Below are positions 48,087-57,927 of a stretch of DNA of 64,000 nucleotides, in pieces. A model generated the notes under the pieces. The model made no database searches. It saw only the letters and a list, made by a program, of their open reading frames with translations, and was not told the DNA's origin. The DNA is from Cellulomonas gilvus ATCC 13127. GTDB taxonomy: Bacteria; Actinomycetota; Actinomycetes; Actinomycetales; Cellulomonadaceae. Position 1 is the stretch's first letter, and each line of letters begins with the position of its first letter. The translations under genes and the position numbers were made by a program. Location: NCBI RefSeq assembly GCF_000218545.1, contig NC_015671.1, forward strand, positions 2,046,001-2,110,000, written 5' to 3'.

Positions 48087-49775
48087 CTACCCGACGTCCG
48101 GACGTCCGCGGTCCGATCCGGGGGTGAGTCGGGACACCTCGTCGTCCGTGGGAGCGTGCGGCACCGGCTCGCGCTCGACGCGCAGCACCGCGAGGACCGT
48201 CTGCCGGTCGAGCGTCGCGACCGCGAGCGCCACCACCACGAGCGCGACGACGGCGCCGCCGGCACCCGCGCCGAGGGCCGACAGCACACCGGGTCCGGCC
48301 ACGTCCTGCGCGGCGTCGGCCACCCAGCGGCCCGCGAGCGCCCCGGCGGACCCGCCGGACACCAGCACCGCCGCCGTGCGCGCGAGCCCGGTCAGGCTCC
48401 CCCGCCCGGCCGCGCGGCGCAGCAGCACGAGCGCGGCAGCACCGCCGGTCACCATCCCGAGGCTGCTCGCCGCGCCGATCGCGACCACCGCGGCGTCGCC
48501 GGGGACGCGGGCTCGGACCAGCACCACCACCGCGCACGCCATCACGCCCCAGCCCAGGACGTTCGCGAGCACCGCGCTGCGCCCGCGCTCGAGCGCGTAC
48601 AGCGCACGCGACCCGTGGAACAGGACCGCGAAGCCCGCGAGCCCGGGCATCATCCACGTGAGCGTGAGGCCCATCTGCCGGGCCAGGGGCGCGTCGTGCG
48701 CGATCACCGCGAACACGGTGCCGACCGCGGACGCGGCCGCGACCACGACCGCCGCGCCCGCCCCCGCCGCCACGAGCACACCCCGCGTCGTCGCCGCCGC
48801 CATGCGGGCGAAGCCGGCGACGTCGCGGCTCGCCGCACGTGCCGCGAGCCGCGGGAACGTCGATGTCGCGAGCGGCACCACGAGCACCGCGTACGGCAGG
48901 AGGTAGACCTGCTGCGTGTACAGGAATCGCGTGAACGTGCCGTCGTCGGCGAAGGTCCGCCACGAGGACGCTGCCATCACGACGAGCATCGTGAGCTGCT
49001 GGGCCGCGACCGAACCGACTCCCGCGAGCGCGAGCGTGCGCAGCCGTCGCGCGACGCCCGGGGGGAAGCGCAGCGTGGGGCGCAGCCGCACCCCCAGCCG
49101 GTGCACCGGCACCAGCATCGGCAGGCACATCGCGGCGACGCCCGCGGTGGTGCCCCACGCCAGGACCTCGAGCGCTCCCGCGCCCAGACCGTCCGGATGG
49201 GCCCGCTCACCGTGCGAGAGCGCGCCGTAGACCAGGTAGGTCGCCATGACCACGACCGAGGACAGCACGGGCGCGAACGCGGGCCAGAAGAACCGCTTGT
49301 GCGCCTGGAGGACCGCGTACAGCAGCACCGCGACGCCGTACATCGGCACCTGGACGGCGAACACCACGACGAAGTACTGCACGACCCGTGCCTGCTCGGG
49401 CGTGCTCGCGAGCGCGTGCGCGAACGGTCCCGAGACGGCCGCGAGCAGCGCGGCCAGCGGCCCCAGGACCAGCAGGGTCCAGCCGAGTGCGCCCGAGGCG
49501 GTGCGCTCGACCTCGCGTGCGTCGCCGCGTGCGATCGGACCCGCCAGCAGCGGGATCAGGGCGCCCGCGAGCGCACCCCCGGCGGCGACCTCGAACAGCA
49601 CGTTGGGCATGATGTTCGCCCAGTTGTACGCGTCGCCGATCGGTCCCGGACCCACCTCGGACGCCTGCAGGAGCCACCGCCCGAAGCCGAGCACCCGGGA
49701 CAGCACCGTGACCGCGGCGATCATCGCCGCGGCGCCGGCCAGCCCGCCGAGCGCGCGGCGGGCGGCGGGGCTCAC
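48087..49775 (-). CDS. MurJ/MviN-family lipid flippase
   Basis: The 562-residue protein has about 14 membrane helices and the MurJ start [30 protein letters not shown] followed by [31 protein letters not shown]. Basic residues in the first loops line the cavity of the family. It moves a lipid-linked glycan precursor across the membrane. The main peptidoglycan murJ usually lies elsewhere in actinobacteria, so this could be a second copy. Its GTG overlaps the stop of the PNPT-like gene. Confidence 0.88.
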   Translation of the reverse strand: MSPAARRALGGLAGAAAMIAAVTVLSRVLGFGRWLLQASEVGPGPIGDAYNWANIMPNVLFEVAAGGALAGALIPLLAGPIARGDAREVERTASGALGWTLLVLGPLAALLAAVSGPFAHALASTPEQARVVQYFVVVFAVQVPMYGVAVLLYAVLQAHKRFFWPAFAPVLSSVVVMATYLVYGALSHGERAHPDGLGAGALEVLAWGTTAGVAAMCLPMLVPVHRLGVRLRPTLRFPPGVARRLRTLALAGVGSVAAQQLTMLVVMAASSWRTFADDGTFTRFLYTQQVYLLPYAVLVVPLATSTFPRLAARAASRDVAGFARMAAATTRGVLVAAGAGAAVVVAAASAVGTVFAVIAHDAPLARQMGLTLTWMMPGLAGFAVLFHGSRALYALERGRSAVLANVLGWGVMACAVVVLVRARVPGDAAVVAIGAASSLGMVTGGAAALVLLRRAAGRGSLTGLARTAAVLVSGGSAGALAGRWVADAAQDVAGPGVLSALGAGAGGAVVALVVVALAVATLDRQTVLAVLRVEREPVPHAPTDDEVSRLTPGSDRGRPDVG

Positions 49776-50665
49776 CCGTCCGTCGCCGGCGGCCGCACCG
49801 GGGTGTGCACGGGTCGACGGCCCCAGCGGTCGATGTCCCGCAGGACGGGGGTCGCCTCGATCACGGACGTGAAGCTCACCTTCTCGCTCGCCACCGTCAG
49901 GCCCACCGCCGCGGCCAGCGCCGCCAGGCGGACCGCGCGCGAGCCGGACAGGACCAGCGCCGCGCCCAGCGCGGCACCCAGCGCGTTGGCGCCGCCGTCG
50001 CCCAGCATGTCGGTCTCGGCCAGGTCCTGGTCGGCCGCCGCGGACGCGGCGCCGACGACCGCGCCCGCCGCGACGCCGCCGCGTCCGGGCAGCAGCGCGA
50101 TCGGCGCCGTCACGAGCACGGTCGCCTTGAGCGCACGCCCGGGGCGCAGGTCCAGCAGGTTGACCAGGTTCGCGCTCGCCGCGATCAGCGCGCCCGACGC
50201 CAGGACGTCCGCCGACCAGCCGGCCGCGCCACGGCGCCGACCGTCCGGATGCGTGACCGGTGTGGCCACCGCCGCGGCGAGGACCGCGCCGGCGCCGATG
50301 CCGAGGACCTTGAGCCCGCCCGTGGTGACCTTGCCGTGCGCGAGCGCGCCCAGATGGCCCCGCAGACCCTTGCGGCGGTCCTCGAGGTCCTCGCCGAGGT
50401 CGTCGACGATGCCGAACGCGGCCCCGGCGCCCGTCGCGAGCGCGAGTGCGGCGGCGGCCCGTGCGTCGGGCGCGCACGTCACAGCCCCGGCGAGAACACC
50501 GGCCGCGACCGCGGGCCCCTCGAGCATGCTCACGGGCTCACCGCGGTGGTTGGTGCGCAGCCATCGCTCCTGCCCGCCGGGAGCACTCTCCTCGAGCGCG
50601 GCACGCGTCAGCGTGGTCGCCGTGCGCCCCAGCAGCGCGGCGACCAGTCGGCGCGCCGCGCTCAC
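49772..50665 (-). CDS. short MraY/WecA-like (PNPT) membrane protein
   Basis: The 297-residue protein shows motifs of polyprenyl-phosphate GlcNAc-1-phosphate/MraY transferases: NHRGEPVSMLEGP, the acidic pair GIVDDLGED, the NLVNLLDLRPGRALK catalytic region and DMLGDGGANALGA. It is 50-60 residues shorter than typical MraY, and the His-rich final loop of MraY is absent. It likely loads a sugar phosphate onto a polyprenyl carrier or is a diverged, inactive relative. It overlaps the MurJ and mctB genes by GTGA on both sides, so donor-loading and flipping may be coupled. Confidence 0.8.
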   Translation of the reverse strand: MSAARRLVAALLGRTATTLTRAALEESAPGGQERWLRTNHRGEPVSMLEGPAVAAGVLAGAVTCAPDARAAAALALATGAGAAFGIVDDLGEDLEDRRKGLRGHLGALAHGKVTTGGLKVLGIGAGAVLAAAVATPVTHPDGRRRGAAGWSADVLASGALIAASANLVNLLDLRPGRALKATVLVTAPIALLPGRGGVAAGAVVGAASAAADQDLAETDMLGDGGANALGAALGAALVLSGSRAVRLAALAAAVGLTVASEKVSFTSVIEATPVLRDIDRWGRRPVHTPVRPPATDG

Positions 50666-51735
50666 CCCTGGGTCCCCGTCGTGGAGTCGGGGTCCGGCGC
50701 GTCGCCCTCGTCGCCCGAGGTGTCGTCCTGCTCCTCGACCACCACGGGCGTGCGGTCCACGGGAGTGAGCTCGACCGCGTCCGGGACCAGCGTCTCGCCG
50801 TCGCCCGAACCGTAGTGCCCGTTGACGTCACCGATCCGTGCGGCGAGCGCGAGCGGGACCGTGATCTGAGCGCTCGCCAGCTGCACGTCGGACACGGTCG
50901 TGAGGGCGCCAGCGAGCGCGTCGTCGCCCAGGACGGCCTGGACGAGCGAGCCCTCGACCCGAGGCCCGTCCGCGAGCACGGCACCCTCGGACAGCTGCTG
51001 GGCGGCCGACAGGACCGCGAGCTGCGCCTCGAGCACCGCCGCGCCCGCCTCCGGGGACGGCGTGGCTGCCTCCTCCTGCGCGGACTCGCTCACCGGCACA
51101 GCGAGGACCACGAGCGCGTCCGCACCCGTCGTGACGTCCTCCTGCAGCGAGACGAGCGGGTTGTCGCCGCCCGTGAGGATCGCGAGGATGTTCTGCGCGT
51201 CGGCGCTCAGCGCATCGGGTGCGGCCGGGTCCGCGCCGGCCAGGCCCTGCACCAGGGTCTGCGCGAGCCGCTCGTCGAGCGTGGCATCCGCCGCGGGGGC
51301 CGGGTCGAGGTTCTCCGCGAGCAGGCCCGCGAGCTGGTTCCGGAACGACCGCACGTCCGGGTCGTACCACGCGTCGGTCAGCGTCGCGTGCGCCGTGACC
51401 TCGGCTCCCGACTGCGTGAGGCGCTCGTCGACGGCCGTCCGGACGGACTCGTCGACCGCGCCGAGCGCGAGCACCGCGACGCGGCGGCCGGACAGCGAAC
51501 CGGCCAGCAGCCGCTCCCCGGACGCGTCGATGAAGCCGCGCGCCTCCTGGAGCTCGCCGCTCGTACGGTCCAGCTCGCCGCGCAGCTCGTCCTTCTCGGT
51601 GCGCAGCTGCTCGACCTGGCCGGTGAGCGTGTCGCCGATCGTCTCCTTGAGCGGGCCGGCGCCGAGCGCGATGCCCACCGCGAGCGCGAGGAACACGGAG
51701 ATCAGGGAGACGAGGTGGTAACGGAAGTCGATCAC
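50662..51735 (-). CDS. steB: MctB/SteB-type protein (DUF3186)
   Basis: The 357-residue protein has one N-terminal membrane helix in MIDFRYHLVSLISVFLALAVGIALGAGPL, a coiled coil (GQVEQLRTEKDELRGELDRTSGELQEA) and a large external domain, then an acidic tail. In M. tuberculosis Rv1698 is called copper transporter MctB; in Corynebacterium the homologue SteB acts with SteA in cell separation. The neighbouring steA gene favours the second role. GTG 51735 is the only start that keeps the helix at the N-terminus. Confidence 0.9.
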   Translation of the reverse strand: MIDFRYHLVSLISVFLALAVGIALGAGPLKETIGDTLTGQVEQLRTEKDELRGELDRTSGELQEARGFIDASGERLLAGSLSGRRVAVLALGAVDESVRTAVDERLTQSGAEVTAHATLTDAWYDPDVRSFRNQLAGLLAENLDPAPAADATLDERLAQTLVQGLAGADPAAPDALSADAQNILAILTGGDNPLVSLQEDVTTGADALVVLAVPVSESAQEEAATPSPEAGAAVLEAQLAVLSAAQQLSEGAVLADGPRVEGSLVQAVLGDDALAGALTTVSDVQLASAQITVPLALAARIGDVNGHYGSGDGETLVPDAVELTPVDRTPVVVEEQDDTSGDEGDAPDPDSTTGTQG

Positions 51736-51766
51736 TGCACGAACTTTCGGTCGGCGGGGCGGGCGG

Positions 51767-52954
51767 TCACGCGCCGCCTCCGAAGAGGCCGGACACCCAT
51801 GACGTGAGGTCGTCGATGCGCGCACCCGTCAGGCCGAAGAAGGTCTGCCCCGCGGCGGTCGACGCGAGCGCGACCCCCAGGGCGAACAGACCGGCCAGGA
51901 CGAGGAGCACGAGCTGGACGTTGGAGATGCGCTGACGGTAGAGACGCGAGACGCCCTTCGCGTCGACGAGCTTGCCGCCGACGCGCAGGCGCGTGAGGAA
52001 CGTGCTGGCCATGCCGGAGCGCCCCTTGTCGAGGAACTCCACGAGGGTCGCGTGCGTCCCGACCGCGACGATGAGCTCGGCGCCCTTGTCGTCGGCCAGC
52101 AGCATCGCGACGTCCTCGCTGGTGCCCGTGGCCGGGAACACGACGTGCGGGACGCCGAGCTGCTCGACGCGCGCGAGCCCGGGCGCACGACCGTCCCGGT
52201 AGGCGTGCACGACGATCTCCGCGCCGCACGTCAGCGAACGGTCGGAGACCGAGTCCATGTCCCCGACGATGAGGTCCGGCCGCCAGCCCGCGTCGAGGAT
52301 CGCATCGGCGCCGCCGTCCACCCCGATGAGCACCGGGCGGTACTCGCGGATGTACGGCCGCAGCGTGACCAGGTCCTCCTTGTAGTGGTACCCGCGGACG
52401 ACGATCAGCACCTGCCGGCCGTCGATCACGGTGTCGATGTCCGGCACGCCGACGCCGTCGAGCAGCAGGTCCCGCTCGCGGCGCAGGTAGTCCATCGTGT
52501 TCGCCGCGAACGACTCGAGCTGCACGGACAGGCCCGCGCGGGCCTCCTCCATCGCGAGCGCGACGCTCGCCTCCGTCAGCTCGACGCCCTCGGCCACGAG
52601 CGTGTCACCGTCGTAGACCGCACCGTCGAGCACCCGCACCGGATGGCCCTCGGTGATCGACATGACGTCGGGGCCGAGGTCGTCGATCAGCGGGATGCCC
52701 GCCGCGACCAGGATCTCCGGGCCGAGGTTCGGGTAGCGGCCGGACGTGGACCGCGCGGCGTTGAGCACGGCCGCCGGCTGGCACGCGACCAACGCCTCGG
52801 CCGAGACGCGGTCGAGGTCCTCGTGGTCGATGACGGCGACGTCACCGGGACGCAGACGCTTCGTCAGGGACTTGGTCCGGCGGTCGACACGGGCAGACCC
52901 GCCGACGCCCGGCTCAGGCGTGGGGGTACGACGACGACGCAAAGTGGCTCTCAT
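51767..52954 (-). CDS. steA: SteA, cell-separation protein with TPK-like fold
   Basis: The 395-residue protein has a thiamin-pyrophosphokinase-like catalytic domain (VLIGVDGGADAILDAGWRPDLIVGDMDSVSD, ATGTSEDVAMLLADDKGAELIVAVG) that probably binds nucleotides without kinase activity, and a C-terminal membrane helix (VQLVLLVLAGLFALGVALA). In Corynebacterium SteA recruits SteB to the septum, where they promote RipA-dependent daughter-cell separation. It follows recN by six bases and precedes steB. Confidence 0.92.
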   Translation of the reverse strand: MRATLRRRRTPTPEPGVGGSARVDRRTKSLTKRLRPGDVAVIDHEDLDRVSAEALVACQPAAVLNAARSTSGRYPNLGPEILVAAGIPLIDDLGPDVMSITEGHPVRVLDGAVYDGDTLVAEGVELTEASVALAMEEARAGLSVQLESFAANTMDYLRRERDLLLDGVGVPDIDTVIDGRQVLIVVRGYHYKEDLVTLRPYIREYRPVLIGVDGGADAILDAGWRPDLIVGDMDSVSDRSLTCGAEIVVHAYRDGRAPGLARVEQLGVPHVVFPATGTSEDVAMLLADDKGAELIVAVGTHATLVEFLDKGRSGMASTFLTRLRVGGKLVDAKGVSRLYRQRISNVQLVLLVLAGLFALGVALASTAAGQTFFGLTGARIDDLTSWVSGLFGGGA

Positions 52955-52960
52955 CGTGGC

Positions 52961-54694
52961 TCATCGTCCCACGTCGGACAGCTCCAGAAGCTCTGCTGCG
53001 TGGATACGTGCCGCATCGGAGTCCTCCTGACCGGACAGCATGCGGGCGAGCTCGCGCACGCGCTCGTCTCCCGTGACGGACCTCACGTCCGAAGCCGTCA
53101 CAACGTCGACGCCCTCGCGCACCGACTTCGTCACGACCAGGTGGCGGTCGGCGAACGCGGCGACCTGCGCGAGGTGGGTCACGACGATCACCTGGGCGTC
53201 GCCCGCGAGCGCCGCGAGCCGCCTGCCCACCTCGACCGCCGCACGGCCGCCGACGCCCGCGTCGACCTCGTCGAACACGAACGTGCCCGGACGGTCCGCA
53301 CCGGCTCCGTGCGCGAGCGCGACCTCGAGCGCGAGCATCACGCGCGACAGCTCACCGCCCGACGCGCCCTTGGCGAGCGGCCTCGCCGGCGCCCCGGCGT
53401 GCGGCACCAGGAGCATCTCGACGTCGTCGGCGCCCCACGGCCCCGGCTGGTCGGCGGGCCGGACCTCGACGTGCACCTGCGCACCGGCCATGGCCAACCC
53501 CGCCAGCTCGGCCGAGACCGCCGCCGCGAGGCGTTGGGCGGCGTCGGCGCGCGTCGCGCTCAGCGTCGCGGCGAGCGCGGCTATCCGGGCGTCGAGGTCG
53601 GCGAGCTCGGTCCGCAGGTCCTCGATGCGCTGGCCGCCACCCTCGAGCTCGAGCAGACGCAGACCCGCGGTCTGCGCCCAGTCGAGCACCTCCGCGACGT
53701 CGGAGCCGTACGCGCGCGTCAGGGTGCCGAGCTCGGCGCGGCGCTGGTTGACCACCTCGAGCCGACGGGGGTCGGCGTGCAGGTCGTCGGCGTACGCCGA
53801 GAGCTCGGTGGCGATGTCGGCGAGCAGGTAGCCCGCCTCTGCGACGCGGCGGCCCAGCTCGGCGAGCGTGGCGTCGTGCGACGCGACGTGCTCGAGCGCG
53901 CGTCTGGCCTGCTCCACGAGCTCGACGCCCGTGAGCGCGTCGCTCGCGCCGTCGTTCTCCCCCGCGAGCGCGGTGTGCGCGGTCGCGGCCGCGACCCGCA
54001 GGTCCTCGGCGTGCGCGAGCCGCTGCTCCTCCGCGGCCAGCTCGACGTCCTCGTCGGGCTGGGGGTCCACCCGCTCGACCTCGGCGAGGCCGAGCCGCAG
54101 CAGCTCAGCCTCGCGCGAGCGCTCCTGCGCACGTGCCACGAGCTCGTCCAGCTCGGCCTGGAGCCGTGCCCGACCGGACCACGCGTCGCGGTAGTCCGTC
54201 AGCGTCCGGGCGTGCTCGGGCCCCGCGAACTCGTCGAGCGCGGCGCGCTGGTGCGCGGGTGCGCGCAGCCGTGCCTGGTCCGCCTGGCCGTGCACCGTCA
54301 CCAGCTGCTCCGCGAGCTCGGCGAGCACACCCTGCGGCACGGAGCGGCCGCCGACGAACGCGCGTGACCGGCCCGAGCCCGCGTCACCGCCCGCGGAGAC
54401 GGTCCGCACCAGCAGGAGCGAGCCGTCGTCGTCGACCGACCCGCCCGCGTCGCTCGCCCGTTCGAGCGCAGGGTGGCCGGGCTCGAGCACCACGCGACCC
54501 TCGACCGAGGCACCGGCCGAGCCGGTGCGGACCGTCGCCGGGTCCGCCTTGCCGCCGAGCAGGAGCGAGAGGGCGGTGAGCACCATGGTCTTGCCTGCAC
54601 CGGTCTCGCCGGTCACCACGGTCAGGCCGGGGCCGAGCGCGACGTGCGCGGCGCCGATCACACCGAGGTCGGCGATGCGGATCTCCTCGATCAT
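52961..54694 (-). CDS. recN: DNA repair protein RecN
   Basis: The 577-residue SMC-like ATPase has Walker A VVTGETGAGKTMVLTALSLLLGG near the N-terminus, long coiled coils in the middle, a signature region LAKGASGGELSRVMLALEVAL and Walker B TFVFDEVDAGVGG. It acts in double-strand break repair. RecN is SOS-induced in many bacteria, but I see no LexA box before it; here it is coupled to nadK (ATGA overlap). Confidence 0.95.
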   Translation of the reverse strand: MIEEIRIADLGVIGAAHVALGPGLTVVTGETGAGKTMVLTALSLLLGGKADPATVRTGSAGASVEGRVVLEPGHPALERASDAGGSVDDDGSLLLVRTVSAGGDAGSGRSRAFVGGRSVPQGVLAELAEQLVTVHGQADQARLRAPAHQRAALDEFAGPEHARTLTDYRDAWSGRARLQAELDELVARAQERSREAELLRLGLAEVERVDPQPDEDVELAAEEQRLAHAEDLRVAAATAHTALAGENDGASDALTGVELVEQARRALEHVASHDATLAELGRRVAEAGYLLADIATELSAYADDLHADPRRLEVVNQRRAELGTLTRAYGSDVAEVLDWAQTAGLRLLELEGGGQRIEDLRTELADLDARIAALAATLSATRADAAQRLAAAVSAELAGLAMAGAQVHVEVRPADQPGPWGADDVEMLLVPHAGAPARPLAKGASGGELSRVMLALEVALAHGAGADRPGTFVFDEVDAGVGGRAAVEVGRRLAALAGDAQVIVVTHLAQVAAFADRHLVVTKSVREGVDVVTASDVRSVTGDERVRELARMLSGQEDSDAARIHAAELLELSDVGR

Positions 54695-55686
54695 GCGCCG
54701 CCTCCGCGGGTGATCCCGTCCCGCAGCACGGGGTCGAGCGCGGGGTCGAGCGCTGCATCGGGCGCCGGTCCCGGCGACGGCGCGTCGGGCAGCACCGCCT
54801 CGCGCCCCGCCGCCTCACGCACCGTCGCCGGCGCGTGCGCGGTCCCGCGCCCTCGCCAGCCCTCGACGGGCAGGGCGAACTTGTTGACCAGCCGCGTCGT
54901 GAACGGTGCCGGGGTCAGCCGGGCCAGACGCACCGGGACGGGGCTCCGGGTGATCTCGACGCGCGAGCCGCGCGGGACCTCGAGGCGGCGGCGGCCGTCG
55001 CACGTGAGAAGGCCCGCGGCGGGCGAACGGTCCAGCACCTCGATCGCGAGCGTGCTGCGCGGACCGACGACCAGCGGTCGCGCGAACAGCGCATGTGCGG
55101 ACATCGGCACCAGGATCATCCCGTCGACGTCGGGCCACACCACCGGGCCGCCCGCGGAGAACGCGTGCGCGGTCGAGCCCGTCGCCGTCGCCGTGACGAT
55201 CCCGTCGCAGCCGAAGCTGGACAGGGGCCGTCCGTCCACCTCGACCGCGACCTCGAGGATCCGCGACTCGCCCTTCTCGAGCGCGGCCTCGTTGAGCGCC
55301 CAGTCGTGCACCACGCGTCCGTCGGGAGCCTGCACGCGCACGGCGATGGTCATGCGTTCCTCGACGGTGAAGTCGCCCGCGGTGACGCGACGCACCGCCT
55401 CCCCCACGTCGTCACGTTCGCTCTCGGCGAGGAACCCCACGTGCCCCAGGTTGACGCCGAGCAGCGGGATCCCGCACGCACGCGTCAGCTCGGCCGCGCG
55501 CAGGATCGTGCCGTCCCCGCCCAGGACGACCGCGATCTCGACCTCGGGGAGGTCGTGGGCGGTCGCGTCCTCGTCGACGACGACGGGCTCCACGCCCGCC
55601 GCCTCGAGCTCCTGCACTGCCTCCCGCATCGCGAGGACCGCCTCGCTCCGGCCCCCGTGCGTCACGACGAGCGCACGTCGCGTCAC
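54691..55686 (-). CDS. nadK: NAD kinase
   Basis: The 331-residue enzyme phosphorylates NAD to NADP. It has the GGDGT motif in VVLGGDGTILRAAEL, NLGHVGFLAE, and TATGSTAHAFSAGGPVVWP for NAD binding. A Pro/Ala-rich tail of ~45 residues extends beyond the usual end. GTG 55686 overlaps the tlyA stop. The tlyA-nadK-recN order is that of Rv1694-Rv1696. Confidence 0.95.
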   Translation of the reverse strand: MTRRALVVTHGGRSEAVLAMREAVQELEAAGVEPVVVDEDATAHDLPEVEIAVVLGGDGTILRAAELTRACGIPLLGVNLGHVGFLAESERDDVGEAVRRVTAGDFTVEERMTIAVRVQAPDGRVVHDWALNEAALEKGESRILEVAVEVDGRPLSSFGCDGIVTATATGSTAHAFSAGGPVVWPDVDGMILVPMSAHALFARPLVVGPRSTLAIEVLDRSPAAGLLTCDGRRRLEVPRGSRVEITRSPVPVRLARLTPAPFTTRLVNKFALPVEGWRGRGTAHAPATVREAAGREAVLPDAPSPGPAPDAALDPALDPVLRDGITRGGGA

Positions 55687-56528
55687 AGCACACCCCCGGC
55701 CCAGTCGCCGTTCGTGACGCGCGCGATCGGCTCCTCGGGCACCGTCGGCGCCGGGGCCGGCGACGGGCCCTGGGCGGGTCCCGCCGGTGCGTCGGCCGGC
55801 CGGAGCCACAGGAAGTACTCGACGTTGCCGCTCGGACCGGGCAGCGGGCTCCGCACGACACCCGCGACCGCCAGCCCCAGCCGCGCGGCCTCGTGCGCGA
55901 CGCCGCTCACCGCGCGAAACCGCAACCCTGCGTCCCTGACCACACCACCCGACCCGAGGAGCTCCCGCCCGACCTCGAACTGGGGCTTGACCATGACCAG
56001 CAGGTCGGCGCCCGGCGCGGCGACGCCCTGCAACGCCGGCAGGACCAGGCCGAGCGAGATGAACGACAGGTCGGCGACGACGAGCGACGGGGCGGGGGCG
56101 AGGTCGCCCGCGGCCAGGTGGCGCACGTTGACGCCCTCGCGGACCTCCACGCGCGGGTCCGCACGCAACGCGGCCACCAGCTGGTCGTGCCCGACGTCGA
56201 CCGCGTGGACGCGTAGCGCACCACGCCGCAGCAGGACGTCCGTGAACCCGCCCGTGCTTGCGCCCGCGTCGAGACACACGCGCCCCGTCACGTCGAGCGA
56301 CGGCAACGCGTCGAGCGCGCCCGCCAGCTTGTGCCCCGCGCGCGAGGCGTACGCGGGCTCGTCCGGTGCATCGACCTCGAGTCCCGCCTCCGGCGTCACC
56401 GAAGCCGCGCTCCGCACCACCGGGTGGCCGTCCACGGCCACCCGGCCCGCCTTGATGAGCTCTCCCGCATGCCGGCGCGAGCGCGCCAGACCCCGCCGCA
56501 CGAGCTCGGCGTCGAGCCGCGTCGTCAT
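55683..56528 (-). CDS. tlyA: TlyA-type rRNA 2'-O-methyltransferase
   Basis: The 281-residue protein joins an N-terminal S4 RNA-binding domain (RLDAELVRRGLARSRRHAGELIKAGRVAVDG) to an FtsJ-like methyltransferase with the SAM site VCLDAGASTGGFTDVLLRRG and catalytic residues including VADLSFISLG and VKPQFEVGRE. TlyA methylates cytidine riboses in 16S (C1409) and 23S rRNA (C1920, E. coli numbering), which makes ribosomes sensitive to capreomycin. A Pro/Ala-rich extension of ~35 residues is at the C-terminus. Confidence 0.94.
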   Translation of the reverse strand: MTTRLDAELVRRGLARSRRHAGELIKAGRVAVDGHPVVRSAASVTPEAGLEVDAPDEPAYASRAGHKLAGALDALPSLDVTGRVCLDAGASTGGFTDVLLRRGALRVHAVDVGHDQLVAALRADPRVEVREGVNVRHLAAGDLAPAPSLVVADLSFISLGLVLPALQGVAAPGADLLVMVKPQFEVGRELLGSGGVVRDAGLRFRAVSGVAHEAARLGLAVAGVVRSPLPGPSGNVEYFLWLRPADAPAGPAQGPSPAPAPTVPEEPIARVTNGDWAGGVL

Positions 56529-56532
56529 CGCG

Positions 56533-56793
56533 TCACCCCTGCGTCTCGGCGAGGCGGTCCTGCAACGCGCCGTGCACGGCGTCGAACGCCGCGACGTGGC
56601 GGCTCAGCGGAGCGTCGGCGAGCCCCTCGAGAGCACGCAGCGCCTCGTCCACCGACGCGTCCCCCGTCGAGGCCTCCGCGCGCGCACGGGCGGTCTCGAC
56701 GTGCGCCGCCAGGTCCGCGGGCGACGCGGGCGCGTGCGCGGCTCGGGGCGCCACGGGGCCCGAGCCCTCGTCGTGCGTCGCCGGACCGTCCAT
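56533..56793 (-). CDS. small hypothetical protein, 86 aa
   Basis: The 86-residue protein has a low-complexity N-terminal third (Pro/Ala/His) and two predicted helices (DLAAHVETARARAEA and VDEALRALEGLADAPLSRHVAAFDAVHGALQDRLAE). No family is recognised. ATG 56793 has GGAGG upstream; a longer frame to 56835 lacks one. It sits between the HAD gene and tlyA, the position of the small Rv1693 in mycobacteria. Confidence 0.72.
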   Translation of the reverse strand: MDGPATHDEGSGPVAPRAAHAPASPADLAAHVETARARAEASTGDASVDEALRALEGLADAPLSRHVAAFDAVHGALQDRLAETQG

Positions 56794-56886
56794 CGCCGCC
56801 ACCCCTCTCCCGTGCGCTCGTGCGTGCGCGCCCACGCTACCCGGCGCCGCCCACGGCGCACGGCGCCACCCACAGCCGCCCGCGGC

Positions 56887-57927
56887 TCAACGCCCGGACA
56901 GCTCCGCGGCCAGCTCCGGCACGCTCGAGGGCTCGAGCGCGCCACCCTCGTCGACCCACGCCCACGCGGCCCCGCACGCCGCACGCACCAGGTCCAGCTG
57001 CGCGTCGTCCGACGTGTGCCGACCGCGTCCGAGCTCGAGCGCGCCGTCCACCACGCGTGCACTCGCGGCACCGCACGTCCACCAGCCGTCACCCGCACGT
57101 GCCGGGGCCTCGTGCGCCACCAGGAGCGCACGCAGGTCGGCACCGATGTAGTGCGGGCGCTCGCCCGGCACCGCGAGCACGTCGTCGCGCGCCGAGCTGA
57201 CGCCCGTGAGCACGTGCAGCCCGGCGAAGTCGCCCGAGCGCGCGCCCGCCAGATCGGTGTCGAGCCGGTCGCCGACCACGAGCGCCTCGCGGGCGCCCGC
57301 CCGTTCGACCGCCATCCGGTACATCGTCGGCGAGGGCTTGCCAGCACTGTCCGGGGCGACGCCCGTGGCGGCGCGCACCGCACCGACCAGCGACCCGTTC
57401 CCGGGCGCGAACCCGCGCGCCGTCGGCAGGCTCAGGTCCAGGTTGGACGCGACGTGCCACGCACCCCGCTCCACCGCGTACGCCGCCTCCGCGAGCTGCG
57501 CCCACCCGACCTCGGGGGCGAAACCCTGGGCCACGGCGGCCGGCGCGTCGTCCGCCGACTCGACGACGACGTACCCGGCCTCCCGCACCGCGGTCCGCAG
57601 CCCCGCCCCGCCCACGACGAGCACCCGCTCGCCCTGAGGCAGCCGGGAGCGCAGCAGGGCGGCAGCGGCCTGCGCAGCCGTCATGACCTCCTCGGGCGAC
57701 GTCGGGATGTCGAGCTCGGTGAGCTGTGCGGCCACCGAGCCCGGCTCACGCGACGCGTTGTTCGTCACGAACACCAGCCGCATGCCTCGTTCACGCGCCC
57801 CGGCGAGACCGTCGGACGCGAACGGGATCGGCTCGTGACCGCGGTACGCGACGCCGTCGAGGTCGACGAGCGCCAGGTCGTACCGCTCCGCGAGCGGCGT
57901 GGCCGACGCGAGCAGCCCTCCGCTCAC
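56887..57927 (-). CDS. HAD-IIA family hydrolase (NagD/Rv1692-like)
   Basis: The 346-residue phosphatase has motif I LALVDLDGVAYRG, motif II VFVTNNASR, a C2 cap, the late Lys in GKPSPTMYRMAVERAG and the metal site VVGDRLDTDLAGARSGDFAGLHVLTG. The M. tuberculosis homologue Rv1692 is a glycerol-3-phosphate phosphatase. A C-terminal domain of ~60 residues extends beyond NagD. GTG 57927 overlaps the stop of the RGG-TPR gene. Confidence 0.9.
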   Translation of the reverse strand: MSGGLLASATPLAERYDLALVDLDGVAYRGHEPIPFASDGLAGARERGMRLVFVTNNASREPGSVAAQLTELDIPTSPEEVMTAAQAAAALLRSRLPQGERVLVVGGAGLRTAVREAGYVVVESADDAPAAVAQGFAPEVGWAQLAEAAYAVERGAWHVASNLDLSLPTARGFAPGNGSLVGAVRAATGVAPDSAGKPSPTMYRMAVERAGAREALVVGDRLDTDLAGARSGDFAGLHVLTGVSSARDDVLAVPGERPHYIGADLRALLVAHEAPARAGDGWWTCGAASARVVDGALELGRGRHTSDDAQLDLVRAACGAAWAWVDEGGALEPSSVPELAAELSGR

